NCBI RefSeq assembly: GCF_003347495.1
Contig: NZ_QCXY01000001.1
Span: forward strand, 744,001-808,000
Direction: 5' to 3'
Length of the DNA stretch: 64,000 bases
Source: Pleomorphovibrio marinus
Lineage (GTDB): Bacteria; Bacteroidota; Bacteroidia; Cytophagales; Cyclobacteriaceae
Below the pieces are notes generated by a model that was given only the letters and a program-made list of their open reading frames with translations, made no database searches and was not told where the DNA came from. Made by a program: the position numbers and the translations under genes. Below are positions 17,686 to 26,851 of the stretch, piece after piece (positions within the stretch are counted from its first letter, which is position 1; every line of letters starts with the position of its first letter).

Positions 17686-17907
17686 ATCTAAGTAAAATTA
17701 ATTTTAGGTATTTAAATTGGGAAATTGTCATAAAACGAAAATTTCGATTGAATAGAAGTGTAAAATTAATAACATATATTCTTCCAATACTTGTATCAAA
17801 AATTTTTATTCATGATATATTGAAATTATTTATATTTGTCGAATAAGTTTAAAACAATTGGTTTCTCAATGGTTTTAATAACAAATTAACTCTAAAAACA
17901 TTAGGAT

Positions 17908-17938
17908 AAAAAAGGCGTGGTGAAACACGCCTTTTTTT
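17908..17938. terminator. Bidirectional rho-independent terminator
   Basis: A perfect GGCGTG/CACGCC stem with the loop GTGAAA (17914-17931), flanked by six A on the left and seven T on the right. It starts three bases past the stop codon of the minus-strand receptor, so it ends that transcript; it would also work on the plus strand. Confidence 0.9.
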
Positions 17939-17940
17939 CT

Positions 17941-20364
17941 TTACTCATCTCCTAAAATATCGGATTTTTTCGCTGTGGTCTTATTTTGATTTATTCTGAA
18001 ATTCAAGGACAAATTAATCTGCCTCCTTCTTGGAAGCACATCCCCAACGGTGACAAATCCCGGGCCCTCAAAAATAAAGCGGTTCCTTCTTGAATTTCCT
18101 ACGTCCATTACGTTCAACACCAGGGTACCTCTGCCACTGAAAACATCCTTGCTGGCAGATATATCCGCATAATACAGAGCTCTTCTAATACCCTGTGCCA
18201 CCCTTTGCCTTCCTTCGTAGTTCCCTCTGATTTGCAGGTCGACAGTATTGGCTATGGTAAACCTGCTTGTGAGCCTGGCAAACCAGCTATAAGTATTGGT
18301 GCGGTAAAGATCCATAATGTTGCTACCGTCTATATCCGCATAAAAGAAATTGAGGTTCAAATCCATTTTCCACCAGTCGGTCATTTGGTAATCGGTGGTG
18401 AATTCCGCTCCTACTGCTCGCTCACTAACCAGGTTTTCCGGGATGGTAATGGAGTTTCCCTCTTCATCCACCCTTCTGATGCGGTCTATCTTATCCCTGG
18501 TATCCCTGAAGTATAAAGATGAAAATATAGATCCCCGCTCTAGGTACTTAATGTGTCCTACCTCGTAGGCATCGGTATATTCAGGATCCAAATCAGGGTT
18601 TCCACTAAAAAAGTTTCTTTGGTCCGAAAAGGTCATAAAGGGACTGAGGTCATTGTAAAAAGGCCTTCTGATTCTTCTGCTGTAACTTACTTGGAAAGCG
18701 TCATCCTGGGATAGGTTGTAGGTTAGATGCGCACTAGGGAATAAATCCATGTATTCCCTGGGGTTGATGTCGTTTGCCCGCACCAAGGTGGTTTTTACAT
18801 CCGTGTACTCTGCCCGCAAGCCTGCCTGGTAGGTGAGCTTATTCGTTTTGTTCCCTAGAATGGCATAGGCCGCATGAATGTTTTCATTGTAAAGAAATAT
18901 GTCTACAAGTCCTGGCAAGGGAATGAATTCCCCGGTTTCTGCCTGCTCGCTTACATTAAAGTCATTTTCCATATCCCTGAAGCTGCTCCTTAGTCCCGTT
19001 TCAAAATTACCTTCCTTACCCAAAGGTTTGGTATAGTCCAACTGAAACAACCATTGGTCTTCAAACTCGTCATTAAGGGAAGTTTGCAGAAGTGATCGCG
19101 ATGGGAGGAGGTCACCCTCGGGAGTAAAGGCACTTTCGGTATAAACCTGATCTGAGTTTTCCCAATATTTCAAGAAGGTTACCGATGCTACCAATTCATG
19201 TCCGCTTTCTTCAAAGGACCTCTTATAGGACACATTATATTCCGAATTGGGTTCTTTTTCGTCCTCCACCTGCCTACGAAGTGCATAGCTGTCCATCACA
19301 CCTGAAGGGGAATAATCCTCATAACGGATATCGGTAATCCGCTCCGCATCACTTCTCCTCAGGAGATAAGAGGCCGTCAGGATGTTATTGTCGTTAAAAA
19401 AATAGTCCAGGCCAGCCCGGATATTGTTGTTAATACTGTTGACGGTTCCGGTAGTGCTTTGTTCGGAATAAAAGGTGGTGTCTGCTGTGGCCACATCTTG
19501 GCGCAAATTACCAACCCTGGGCACCTTTCTGTACGCCAAGCCATAATTGATAAACCAATTGATTTTGTTATGCCGGTAATTGAGGTTTGCAGCAAAGCCA
19601 TAATTGGTAGGATTTCCCAAAATACCCTCAAAGGACCCGTTAAATCCCTGAGCACTCTCTTTCTTGAGAACAATATTGATGACTCCAGCCATACCTTCGG
19701 CCTCGTACCTCGCAGATGGGTTCGTAATTACCTCCACCCGCTCTATAAGGTTGGAAGGGAGTTGTTGGAGTCCACTGCTTCCCTTGAAACTCACCAGCCC
19801 TGAAGGCTTGCCGTCAATAAGGATACGGACGTTTTCACTACCCCTAAGCCTTACGTTTCCTTCCGGGTCCACTGCAATGGAAGGAAGGTTCATCAGTACA
19901 TCCGTAGCAGTGCCTCCTATATTGGCCAAATCCTTACCCACATTGAAGATCCGTTTGTCCAAGGCCAACTCCATCATATTTTTCTGTCCCTGAACAATCA
20001 CTTCATCTAAATCCTCGGCAGATCCATCCAAGAGAATGTTTCCCAAATCCAAGGTACTATTCCCAGCTTCCAGGGTGATTTCCCTTAAGGTCTTGGGAGA
20101 ATATCCGATAAACTCTACAACCACCTCAAAGTTGCCATGGAGAGAGTTTAGGGTAAAGCTGCCATTTTGCTCAGTAATACTGCCATCCACCAGTTGACGT
20201 TCCCCCTCCACATTGATTTGGTAAAGACTAACCGTGGCAAATTCCAATGCTTCTTTGGAATTGGCATCTACCACCTTTCCGGCTATTTTTCCCTTGCTTT
20301 GGGCCAGTGCCTGAGTAAGACCAATAAGGGTTAGAAAAAAAATTACGGGTAAGAGTTTTTTCAT
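17941..20364 (-). CDS. TonB-dependent outer-membrane receptor, OMP beta-barrel type
   Basis: 807 residues from the ATG at 20364, which begins a clear signal peptide (MKKLLPVIFFLTLIGLTQAL); the frame extends 32 codons further up, but that extension lacks a signal. Domains: carboxypeptidase-regulatory-like (about 24-105), plug (about 120-225, with LIDGKPSGLVSFKGSSGLQ and VEVITNPSARYEAEGMAG), and a barrel rich in aromatic-ended strands. It is the same family as the receptor at the window start. The ligand is unknown; an alpha-L-rhamnosidase gene lies directly upstream on the same strand, about 190 bases away, so an oligosaccharide is possible. A strong terminator follows. Confidence 0.88.
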   Translation of the reverse strand: MKKLLPVIFFLTLIGLTQALAQSKGKIAGKVVDANSKEALEFATVSLYQINVEGERQLVDGSITEQNGSFTLNSLHGNFEVVVEFIGYSPKTLREITLEAGNSTLDLGNILLDGSAEDLDEVIVQGQKNMMELALDKRIFNVGKDLANIGGTATDVLMNLPSIAVDPEGNVRLRGSENVRILIDGKPSGLVSFKGSSGLQQLPSNLIERVEVITNPSARYEAEGMAGVINIVLKKESAQGFNGSFEGILGNPTNYGFAANLNYRHNKINWFINYGLAYRKVPRVGNLRQDVATADTTFYSEQSTTGTVNSINNNIRAGLDYFFNDNNILTASYLLRRSDAERITDIRYEDYSPSGVMDSYALRRQVEDEKEPNSEYNVSYKRSFEESGHELVASVTFLKYWENSDQVYTESAFTPEGDLLPSRSLLQTSLNDEFEDQWLFQLDYTKPLGKEGNFETGLRSSFRDMENDFNVSEQAETGEFIPLPGLVDIFLYNENIHAAYAILGNKTNKLTYQAGLRAEYTDVKTTLVRANDINPREYMDLFPSAHLTYNLSQDDAFQVSYSRRIRRPFYNDLSPFMTFSDQRNFFSGNPDLDPEYTDAYEVGHIKYLERGSIFSSLYFRDTRDKIDRIRRVDEEGNSITIPENLVSERAVGAEFTTDYQMTDWWKMDLNLNFFYADIDGSNIMDLYRTNTYSWFARLTSRFTIANTVDLQIRGNYEGRQRVAQGIRRALYYADISASKDVFSGRGTLVLNVMDVGNSRRNRFIFEGPGFVTVGDVLPRRRQINLSLNFRINQNKTTAKKSDILGDE

Positions 20365-20554
20365 AGTGACGTATTTCCCACAAAAGTAGTTAATTGCAGA
20401 AGAGGAATTTGTAAAATTTACATGAAAAGAAAATGGATAATGTAAGCTGATAAAACGCATTGAATATTTCGTAAATACCGGATATTACACAACAGTATTA
20501 TTTCCCTGCATTAGACAGGAAATATCAGTCAAGGTTTAATAGAAGTAGCCATTT

Positions 20555-23413
20555 TTACTCCCATGCAGACTCAAACTCATATTCTCCCGACCCCAGCTTT
20601 ACGGAAACATACCCATCTTCAAACTTGCCTACCTCAACCTCCTTGATCTCCGAAAGGCTCCTCCCATCCAATAGTAAGGTTTGCGCATCCATGGTAGGAA
20701 CATACACTTCTGCCTGTGTATTTACAGGTATGCTTACCTTAAGCGAAAGCTTCTTATCCTTTTTTATCCAAGTACTGGATATTTCCCCATTTATGCTATG
20801 GTGATCAGCATGTACATAAGAAATTTCGGAATCAGGTAACTCTGGTTTTATGCTAAACCTGCGATATCCGGGTTCATCCGCCGTGATGCCAGCCATATGC
20901 CGAAACATCCATTCATAAACTGACCCAAACGCATAATGGCTAAAGGAATTCATTCCCGCATTAAGACCAGCCATCTTTTCAGGATCATCCTTCACATAGC
21001 TATCCCACCTTTCCCAAATAGTAGTGGCCCCATTTTCTATCTCAAAGCCCCAAGAAGGGTACTCTGTATTCAGTAGCAATTGATAAGCAATATCCGAATG
21101 GCCAGTTGTGGAAAGAGCCGGTAGTAATTGCTTCACTCCCAAAAACCCTGTCGCCAACTTACCTTGGTTTTCCCGTACCAGTTCGGCAAGAAAGTTACCG
21201 GCTTTTTCTTTTTCCTCACCTTTCAAAAAATCTTTGTAAATAGCATTGGCATAGGCGGTTTGGGTGTGTCCAGAAAAACCCTTCTGCCCATCTACATAAC
21301 CATCTCCATCTCCATAAACTGTTTCATCGGTTTTAAATTGGGAGGAAGAGGGATCCATATAATGAACCGCAAAGGCCTCTCTCACCTTTGTGGCTACCTG
21401 CCCATAGTGGTTGGCTCGGTCACTTTTTCCTAGGGCACGGGCCATTTCCTCCATCAAGGAGGCCACATACCCGTAATAGAAGGTCGCCAACATGTCTGGA
21501 GGTGTCTTTTTTCCTATGGAAAGCCAATCTCCGTATCCTCCTTTTGGGTGCAAGTCCGCAAAGGATCCCTCAGGATAAAAGTACTTTCCATTGCTCCTTT
21601 CCGCGTGAAAGTCCATAAATTTCTCCATTTGTTTCCAACCTTTCTCTATAATCCTTGTATCCCCGTAGGCCCTGTACATTTCATAGGGATTAATCACACC
21701 AGCTTCCATCCAGCCGGGAGCAAAGGTATCGGTAACCCTAATAGGAGGAGCAGGGGCATAGTCTGGATACGCCCCATATTCCCACTGTGCATCATGCAAG
21801 TCCTGAATCCACTTGGTAAAGAAAGCGGACACGTCCATGTTGAGAGTTGAAGTTCCACCGTATATCTGTGCATCTCCCGTCCAGCCCAAACGTTCATCCC
21901 GCTGTGGACAGTCGGTAGGGATATCCACAAAATTGGCCCGCTGTGTCCATACAATATTGGAGTAAAGCTGATTGACCATATCATGGTCTGTCTCAAAATG
22001 ACCGGCTTTAGGAGTGTTGGAGCCTAGTACTAACCCGGTGATGCTGTTTTTGTCTGGGGTTCCAGGATAGCCCGTCACTTCCACATATTGGAAACCGTGA
22101 TAGGTGAACTTAGGTGTCCATTCTTCCTGCTCCTGGTCCCCACGTAATATGTAGGTATCTATAGCCCTTGCCATACGCAGATTTTCCACCATTAAACTTC
22201 CGTCATCGTGTAGCATTTCTCCGAAACGTAGCACCACTTTATCACCGGCTTCTCCTTTGACTTTCAGGCTTACTACACCAGCAAAATTCTGCCCCATGTC
22301 AAAAATATACCTTCCATTACCTCTGTCGGTTACAGAAACTGGTCTTAATGTATCGGTGACTTGAACCGGCTGTGCAGGATATACTTGCAGGTTTCTTTTC
22401 CCAGCCTCGATGATGGATACATTATCCCAACCACTGTCGTCAAAGGAGGGCGCTTCCCATCCTCTTGGCTCCTTCCTTGCATCGAAGGTTTCACCATGCA
22501 GAATATCCGACTCCAGGGTGCCCCCCTTGCTTAGTTTCCATGAGGAATCTGTAATAATTTTCTCCTGGCTTCCATCAGAATATGTGATATGTAGCTCGGC
22601 TTTTAAGGCTGGAGTTTCACCATAGAAGGCCCTAACCGTGGGATTACCCACCAATAGGGCATACCCAATGTATCCGCTGAACCAGCCATAGGAAAGTTCG
22701 GATTGCAACACATTAGCCCCTTCCACCAAGTAATCTTTTACATTATGCACCGTGTAATACACCCTTTTATCATAGTCTGTCCATCCAGGACTTAAATAGT
22801 CTTCCCCTACCTTTTTCCCATTAATTCTGAATTCGAATAAGCCAAGTGCTGTTGTATAAAGTCTAGCCTTTTTCACCTGCTTTTTCACCTGTGCGGTTTT
22901 TCTCAATAGGGGGGATGGGGGGAGAATAAGTTCTTTCTCCTTGAAAGTTATAGGTGCCGTTTCTTGGGTATAATCTTTTCCTATCCATTTTGCCTCCCAG
23001 TTAGATTCTTCAAGAAAGCCCATTTCCCAAGTAGCAACATCACTCCAAGGTCCGGCCTCGTTATCCTTATCCCAACTGCGGACTTTCCAATAACAAATTT
23101 GACCAGATTGCAATGGCTTTCCCTCATACACTACTTGGTTAGTTTGGGAGCTGTTCACTTTTTCGGAATCCCAAAGGTCAGCCTTGCCCTCATCCAGCAG
23201 CTCCGGATTGCTTGCCACCAGTAGCTGATAGGAAGTTTGAACCTGAGACCTAGTATCCGATTGTAGAATCCAGCTCAATCGAGGTAGTTCCTCGTCGATT
23301 ACCGGATTTACCAGATATTCACAACGTAGGTAGTAAGGAGTAAGATCTGATGAAAAACTAGGTCCTATGGAAAGCAAACTAACAAGCAAGGTTACTATGG
23401 GTAGGGGGTTCAT
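20555..23413 (-). CDS. Alpha-L-rhamnosidase, GH78
   Basis: 952 residues with a signal peptide (IVTLLVSLLSIGPSFS), so exported. The layout is that of large GH78 enzymes: an N-terminal fibronectin-like module with RLSWILQSDTRSQVQTSYQL (about 43-62), beta-sandwich modules with RLYTTALGLFEFRINGKKVG and YFLSPGWTDY-like motifs, the (alpha/alpha)6 catalytic barrel starting around 440 with TDCPQRDERLGWTGDAQ (about 500-516), and a C-terminal sandwich. The family removes terminal alpha-L-rhamnose from plant or microbial glycans by inversion. It stands without an obvious SusCD partner but next to a TonB-dependent receptor. Confidence 0.93.
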   Translation of the reverse strand: MNPLPIVTLLVSLLSIGPSFSSDLTPYYLRCEYLVNPVIDEELPRLSWILQSDTRSQVQTSYQLLVASNPELLDEGKADLWDSEKVNSSQTNQVVYEGKPLQSGQICYWKVRSWDKDNEAGPWSDVATWEMGFLEESNWEAKWIGKDYTQETAPITFKEKELILPPSPLLRKTAQVKKQVKKARLYTTALGLFEFRINGKKVGEDYLSPGWTDYDKRVYYTVHNVKDYLVEGANVLQSELSYGWFSGYIGYALLVGNPTVRAFYGETPALKAELHITYSDGSQEKIITDSSWKLSKGGTLESDILHGETFDARKEPRGWEAPSFDDSGWDNVSIIEAGKRNLQVYPAQPVQVTDTLRPVSVTDRGNGRYIFDMGQNFAGVVSLKVKGEAGDKVVLRFGEMLHDDGSLMVENLRMARAIDTYILRGDQEQEEWTPKFTYHGFQYVEVTGYPGTPDKNSITGLVLGSNTPKAGHFETDHDMVNQLYSNIVWTQRANFVDIPTDCPQRDERLGWTGDAQIYGGTSTLNMDVSAFFTKWIQDLHDAQWEYGAYPDYAPAPPIRVTDTFAPGWMEAGVINPYEMYRAYGDTRIIEKGWKQMEKFMDFHAERSNGKYFYPEGSFADLHPKGGYGDWLSIGKKTPPDMLATFYYGYVASLMEEMARALGKSDRANHYGQVATKVREAFAVHYMDPSSSQFKTDETVYGDGDGYVDGQKGFSGHTQTAYANAIYKDFLKGEEKEKAGNFLAELVRENQGKLATGFLGVKQLLPALSTTGHSDIAYQLLLNTEYPSWGFEIENGATTIWERWDSYVKDDPEKMAGLNAGMNSFSHYAFGSVYEWMFRHMAGITADEPGYRRFSIKPELPDSEISYVHADHHSINGEISSTWIKKDKKLSLKVSIPVNTQAEVYVPTMDAQTLLLDGRSLSEIKEVEVGKFEDGYVSVKLGSGEYEFESAWE

Positions 23414-23488
23414 TTGTATATCATTGTCTTATGTGAATCAGCAGGATACTTGGTGGGCTGCCCCGGCTCAGCGAGGGTATTTGGATGA

Positions 23489-23968
23489 CTATCTGTTTAT
23501 CAACTCAGATATGGCTTCAGATTGAAGGTGGCAATTGATCCAGCCTTGTTCAAATTCGGATCTATACTTTTCGTAGAATCGAATGGCGGGCTCATTCCAA
23601 TCCAGCACCTGCCACATCATGCCGGTGCATCCTTCTTCCAAGGATTTTCGCATCACGGCTTCGAAGAGCAATTTTCCTCCCCCTTTACCTCTTTCCTTTT
23701 CGGTGATAATATAGTCCTCGAGATAGAGCCGCTTGCCTTTCCAGGTACTGTAACGGTAGTAATAGATTGCTGTGCCAACAATTTCCTGAGTGCTGTTTTT
23801 GACCAAGACATAAAAACCATATACCGGAACCTCCCCAAAACCGTCCTTTTCCATCATTTCAATGGTATTGGTGACTTCTTCTGGGGCTTTCTCGTATAGG
23901 GCCAATTCCTTTATCAATTCAAATATGGCTGGAATATCTTCCTTTTTTCCTTCTCTGATACTAAACAT
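23489..23968 (-). CDS. GNAT family N-acetyltransferase (diamine acetyltransferase-like)
   Basis: 159 residues from the ATG at 23968 (MFSIREGKKED); a GTG six bases further up is less likely. A single GNAT domain fills the protein, with the acetyl-CoA loop in ITEKERGKGGGKLLFEA (about 94-110; R/Q-x-x-G-x-G/A pattern) and YYYRYSTWKGKRLYLEDY (about 74-91), a segment shared with spermidine/spermine- and diamine-type acetyltransferases. The substrate cannot be assigned with certainty. It is separated from the rhamnosidase by 75 bases and is convergent with nothing; coaX is divergent. Confidence 0.8.
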   Translation of the reverse strand: MFSIREGKKEDIPAIFELIKELALYEKAPEEVTNTIEMMEKDGFGEVPVYGFYVLVKNSTQEIVGTAIYYYRYSTWKGKRLYLEDYIITEKERGKGGGKLLFEAVMRKSLEEGCTGMMWQVLDWNEPAIRFYEKYRSEFEQGWINCHLQSEAISELINR

Positions 23969-24011
23969 AGGCACTTGTAGTAAAAATCACCTTATTCAAT
24001 CCAACATTTTT

Positions 24012-24019
24012 TATCTTTG
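24012..24019 (+). promoter_or_regulatory. Candidate -7 promoter element for coaX
   Basis: TATCTTTG is an exact TAnnTTTG match 18 bases before the ATG at 24038. It supports that ATG over an in-frame TTG at 24017, which would fall inside the promoter element. No good -33 TTG is visible at the expected spacing. Confidence 0.35.
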
Positions 24020-24037
24020 AGTTCAAATATACACTTT

Positions 24038-24820
24038 ATGTTTTTATCCATTGATGCAGGGAATTCCAATATTGTCTTCAGCTTATTTGATGAAGCTGAA
24101 AACGCATGGACAAATGAGCTCCGGATCAACACCCAAAAAAACCTTACCCTAGCTAGCTTAGACCAGCACACGGGTTTGTTTTTTTTGGAGTTGGGGCTTA
24201 GTCCTTCCAAGGTAACTCAAATTGGGCTCAGTTCGGTGGTACCAGAGCTTAATGCAACCCTGCAAGGTTTCTGCAAGAAGTTTTTTGGAAAAGAGGCCTA
24301 TCTGATCAAGGGGAAAAGTTACCGGAATCTTCCCATTAATACCAAAAAGCCAGACGAGATTGGATCGGATCTGATGGCAAATGCAATGGCCGCCTTCGCC
24401 GTATTCCACCAAGCCTGCATTATTGTCGATTTTGGAACTGCACTTACTTTCACTGTAGTGGACAATAACGGTCAACTTATTGGGGTCAACATCGTTCCCG
24501 GCATAAAAACGGCACTAAAATCCTTGGCCATGAATACCGCTAAATTACCGGAAGTAAAACTGGAGATGCCCAAATCTGTTTTGGGCCAAGGAACGGTTCA
24601 TTCCATACAGGCAGGAATATTATATGGCTACACCGGACTGGTAAACGGCATGTTGGATGCCATTATCAAGGAATGTGAGGAGAACTTTAGCATTGTAGCC
24701 ACAGGGGGGCTGTCCACCATTCTGACTACGCTACAACATCGGTTTAACCTAGTAGATCCTTATTTGACCGTTGAAGGTATACGGTTGATCACCAAAGCTA
24801 ACCAAAAGATAAAATCGTAA
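24038..24820 (+). CDS. coaX: Type III pantothenate kinase
   Basis: 260 residues. CoaX phosphorylates pantothenate in the first step of coenzyme A synthesis and belongs to the ASKHA fold; it is insensitive to CoA feedback. Motifs are FLSIDAGNSNIVFSLFD (phosphate 1), PDEIGSDLMANAMAA (with the catalytic Asp), IIVDFGTALTFTVVD (phosphate 2) and a late NIVPGIKTALKSLA stretch. The ATG at 24038 places the nucleotide loop at the expected distance from the N-terminus. It is divergent from the GNAT gene and followed by a DUF805 gene. Confidence 0.93.
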   Translation: MFLSIDAGNSNIVFSLFDEAENAWTNELRINTQKNLTLASLDQHTGLFFLELGLSPSKVTQIGLSSVVPELNATLQGFCKKFFGKEAYLIKGKSYRNLPINTKKPDEIGSDLMANAMAAFAVFHQACIIVDFGTALTFTVVDNNGQLIGVNIVPGIKTALKSLAMNTAKLPEVKLEMPKSVLGQGTVHSIQAGILYGYTGLVNGMLDAIIKECEENFSIVATGGLSTILTTLQHRFNLVDPYLTVEGIRLITKANQKIKS

Positions 24821-24844
24821 TTCCTCTGAGAAAGCCATTTATTA

Positions 24845-24875
24845 TTTGGTAATAATCCCAGAACCTATTATTTTG
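24845..24875 (+). promoter_or_regulatory. Candidate promoter for the DUF805 gene
   Basis: TTTG (24845-24848), a 19-base spacer, then TTATTTTG (24868-24875), one mismatch from TAnnTTTG. The gene starts at 24909, leaving a leader of about 27 bases. Confidence 0.35.
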
Positions 24876-24908
24876 TGAAATTCTATATTTCAACTAAAAT
24901 ATTATACT

Positions 24909-25304
24909 ATGAATGCTCAACCCCAGCCTTTTGATTACTATTTAAACACACTGAAAAATAACTACGCCCAGTTTTCTGGACGGGCAAGAAGAAGTGAGTT
25001 TTGGTATTTTGCACTTTTCAATTTTTTGATTGGTGTAGGTTTAGCGATTGTGGACGTTTTTGTGGGAACCATGGCTTTAAATGGTCTTTACTCCCTAGCT
25101 GTATTGGTTCCTAGTATTGCAGTAGCAGTAAGGCGGTTGCACGATACAGGAAAGTCTGGTTTATGGGTTTTAGCTGGATTTATCCCTGTGATTGGCTTTA
25201 TCATTCTTCTGGTTTTTTTGGTTCAGGATAGCCAGCCCTATCAAAATCAATATGGGCCAAATCCTAAGACAGCAATGTCAGGCAGTGTATCCAGCGATGC
25301 CTAA
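24909..25304 (+). CDS. DUF805 family membrane protein
   Basis: 131 residues. The motif YAQFSGRARRSEFWYFALFN (about 16-35) is the DUF805 opening, followed by about three hydrophobic segments (25-47, 54-73, 84-108) and VRRLHDTGKSGLWVL (about 74-88), the second conserved block. The protein sits in the inner membrane; the family has no agreed function, though members occur in phage and stress contexts. Nothing nearby suggests a job. A strong shared terminator follows. Confidence 0.88.
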   Translation: MNAQPQPFDYYLNTLKNNYAQFSGRARRSEFWYFALFNFLIGVGLAIVDVFVGTMALNGLYSLAVLVPSIAVAVRRLHDTGKSGLWVLAGFIPVIGFIILLVFLVQDSQPYQNQYGPNPKTAMSGSVSSDA

Positions 25305-25418
25305 TTACGGAAGGTGTTCCTAATTTGGCATTCCGAAAGTTGAGGTGCCGAATGGGAAAAAAAGGTGTAAAAGTAAGGTATTAAGAAATTTGAATTTCCC
25401 TACCCGGCATAGAGAATA

Positions 25419-25453
25419 AAAACCTTTGGGAATGGAGCCTTCCCAAAGGTTTT
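25419..25453. terminator. Bidirectional rho-independent terminator
   Basis: A perfect 14-base stem (AAAACCTTTGGGAA and its complement) around a 7-base loop, between the convergent DUF805 and susD genes. A and T runs at the two ends let it serve both strands. Confidence 0.88.
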
Positions 25454-25487
25454 CTTTATGGTTTATACTAGCATCTATTCGTTTCCC

Positions 25488-26840
25488 TCAGTACCCGGTA
25501 TTTTGATCCAAATTAGGATTCAAATCCAGCTCCAACTGTGGGATAGGAAACACAAATCGCTGGGAAGAAGGTACCCCAAGTACTTCCGTGGCCAGCCCTG
25601 TACGGCATAAGTCAAACCAAGCTTCGGATTCGAACATCATCTCCCTCCGCTTTTCCTCTTGTACAGTTCTCACAAATTCCTCTACACTCGTCCCACCAGA
25701 TAAAGGATCCAGTCCCGCACGTTGCCGTATGGCGTTTAGGCTGTTGAGGACTGCCTGGCTTATGGTGTTGCTGCTTCTGGCCAAGGCCTCGGCATGGATA
25801 AGGTAGACCTCCGCGAGTCGGAGTACAGGGATATTTTGAGCTGGAGGGTTGAAGTTTCTGTATTTTCCTACATACAAACGTTCAGCGCCTGTGTTGTCCT
25901 CAGCTCTCCTAAGGGTGAAATCCCTTCTCGAATCACCTTCTTCAAAAATTTCCAAGGCACTTTCGCGAGCAAAGAATTCTTGCCTGGAGGCAGGATTGGC
26001 ATTTTGCACAAAGGAATTTGGGGTTTGCTGGTCAAACTGAAGCTCAAACAAGGATTCCTCAGAGTTTTCGCCCAACCATACATCCTCAAAATTTTCCACA
26101 AGCCCATATCCACCCGTTTCAAGCACCTCTTCTGCTAACTGAGCAGCCTGACCATAATCCCCTGTATAAAGGTAAACCTTGGCCAATAGGGCTCTAGCAG
26201 CAATTCCGCTGGCTCTGCCCTTTTGGGAACCGCTAGCTGTCAATGGTAGGGCCACCGCCCCTTGCAAATCAGAGATGATAGCGGCATAAACCTCCTCTAC
26301 AGCATTTCTGCTTACCCTAAGGTCTGCACTAGTCGTCTGCTCGGAAGTGGGTTCCAGGATAAGCGGAACCTGTCCCCAACCCCTAACCAAATTAAAATAA
26401 GCCAATGCCCTAATAAACTGGGCTTCACGAACCAAATTCTGGATGGCAGTATTATTTACAAAGCCTTCTATTTCTGGGGCGTAGGCAATAATGTTATTAC
26501 TGGCGTTGATGGAGGCATAAAAGGCTGTCCACATATTTAGGGACCAAGGATTATCTATCCTGATTGCAAAATTGCTATATTCCACGTATTCCGGAAAACC
26601 GGAAATATGCTCCATATGTCCCGCTGCAAACTCCGGCACGACTATAAAAGCCTGGCCATAGCTGAAACTGGTAGTAAGGCTCCGATATGCCCCAATAATC
26701 GCCGTTCTGGTGGTGGGTTCATCCGCAAAGAAGGTGGCTTGGCTCAATTGGTCTATGGGTTGCTTATCTATGAAATCATCACAAGACCATAGGGTGGCCA
26801 CTAGTGCGAGGCAAAGGTGTAAAATTATCTTTTTATTCAT
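25488..26840 (-). CDS. SusD/RagB family surface lipoprotein
   Basis: 450 residues. The signal peptide ends in a lipobox (ATLWSC, Cys19 or 20) and the next residues are acidic (DDFIDKQ), the export signal that sends Bacteroidota lipoproteins to the cell surface. The body shows the SusD-like N-terminal domain and the C-terminal RagB/SusD domain with VLRLAEVYLIHAEALARS and LNAIRQRAGL, the TPR-like helices that contact SusC, and the EEKRREMMFESEAWFDLCR block. It binds a nutrient and caps the SusC channel. Its partner is directly upstream (11-base gap). No enzymes accompany this pair, so the ligand is unknown. Confidence 0.93.
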   Translation of the reverse strand: MNKKIILHLCLALVATLWSCDDFIDKQPIDQLSQATFFADEPTTRTAIIGAYRSLTTSFSYGQAFIVVPEFAAGHMEHISGFPEYVEYSNFAIRIDNPWSLNMWTAFYASINASNNIIAYAPEIEGFVNNTAIQNLVREAQFIRALAYFNLVRGWGQVPLILEPTSEQTTSADLRVSRNAVEEVYAAIISDLQGAVALPLTASGSQKGRASGIAARALLAKVYLYTGDYGQAAQLAEEVLETGGYGLVENFEDVWLGENSEESLFELQFDQQTPNSFVQNANPASRQEFFARESALEIFEEGDSRRDFTLRRAEDNTGAERLYVGKYRNFNPPAQNIPVLRLAEVYLIHAEALARSSNTISQAVLNSLNAIRQRAGLDPLSGGTSVEEFVRTVQEEKRREMMFESEAWFDLCRTGLATEVLGVPSSQRFVFPIPQLELDLNPNLDQNTGY

Positions 26841-26851
26841 GACGTTGACAG

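Noticed and set aside
23455-23478. CTGCCCCGGCTCAGCGAGGG resembles the second stem module of the modular repeat.
   Set aside because: The match is short and none of the flanking modules (ATCATCCC, GGTCACAT, TATAAACA) is present; chance cannot be excluded.
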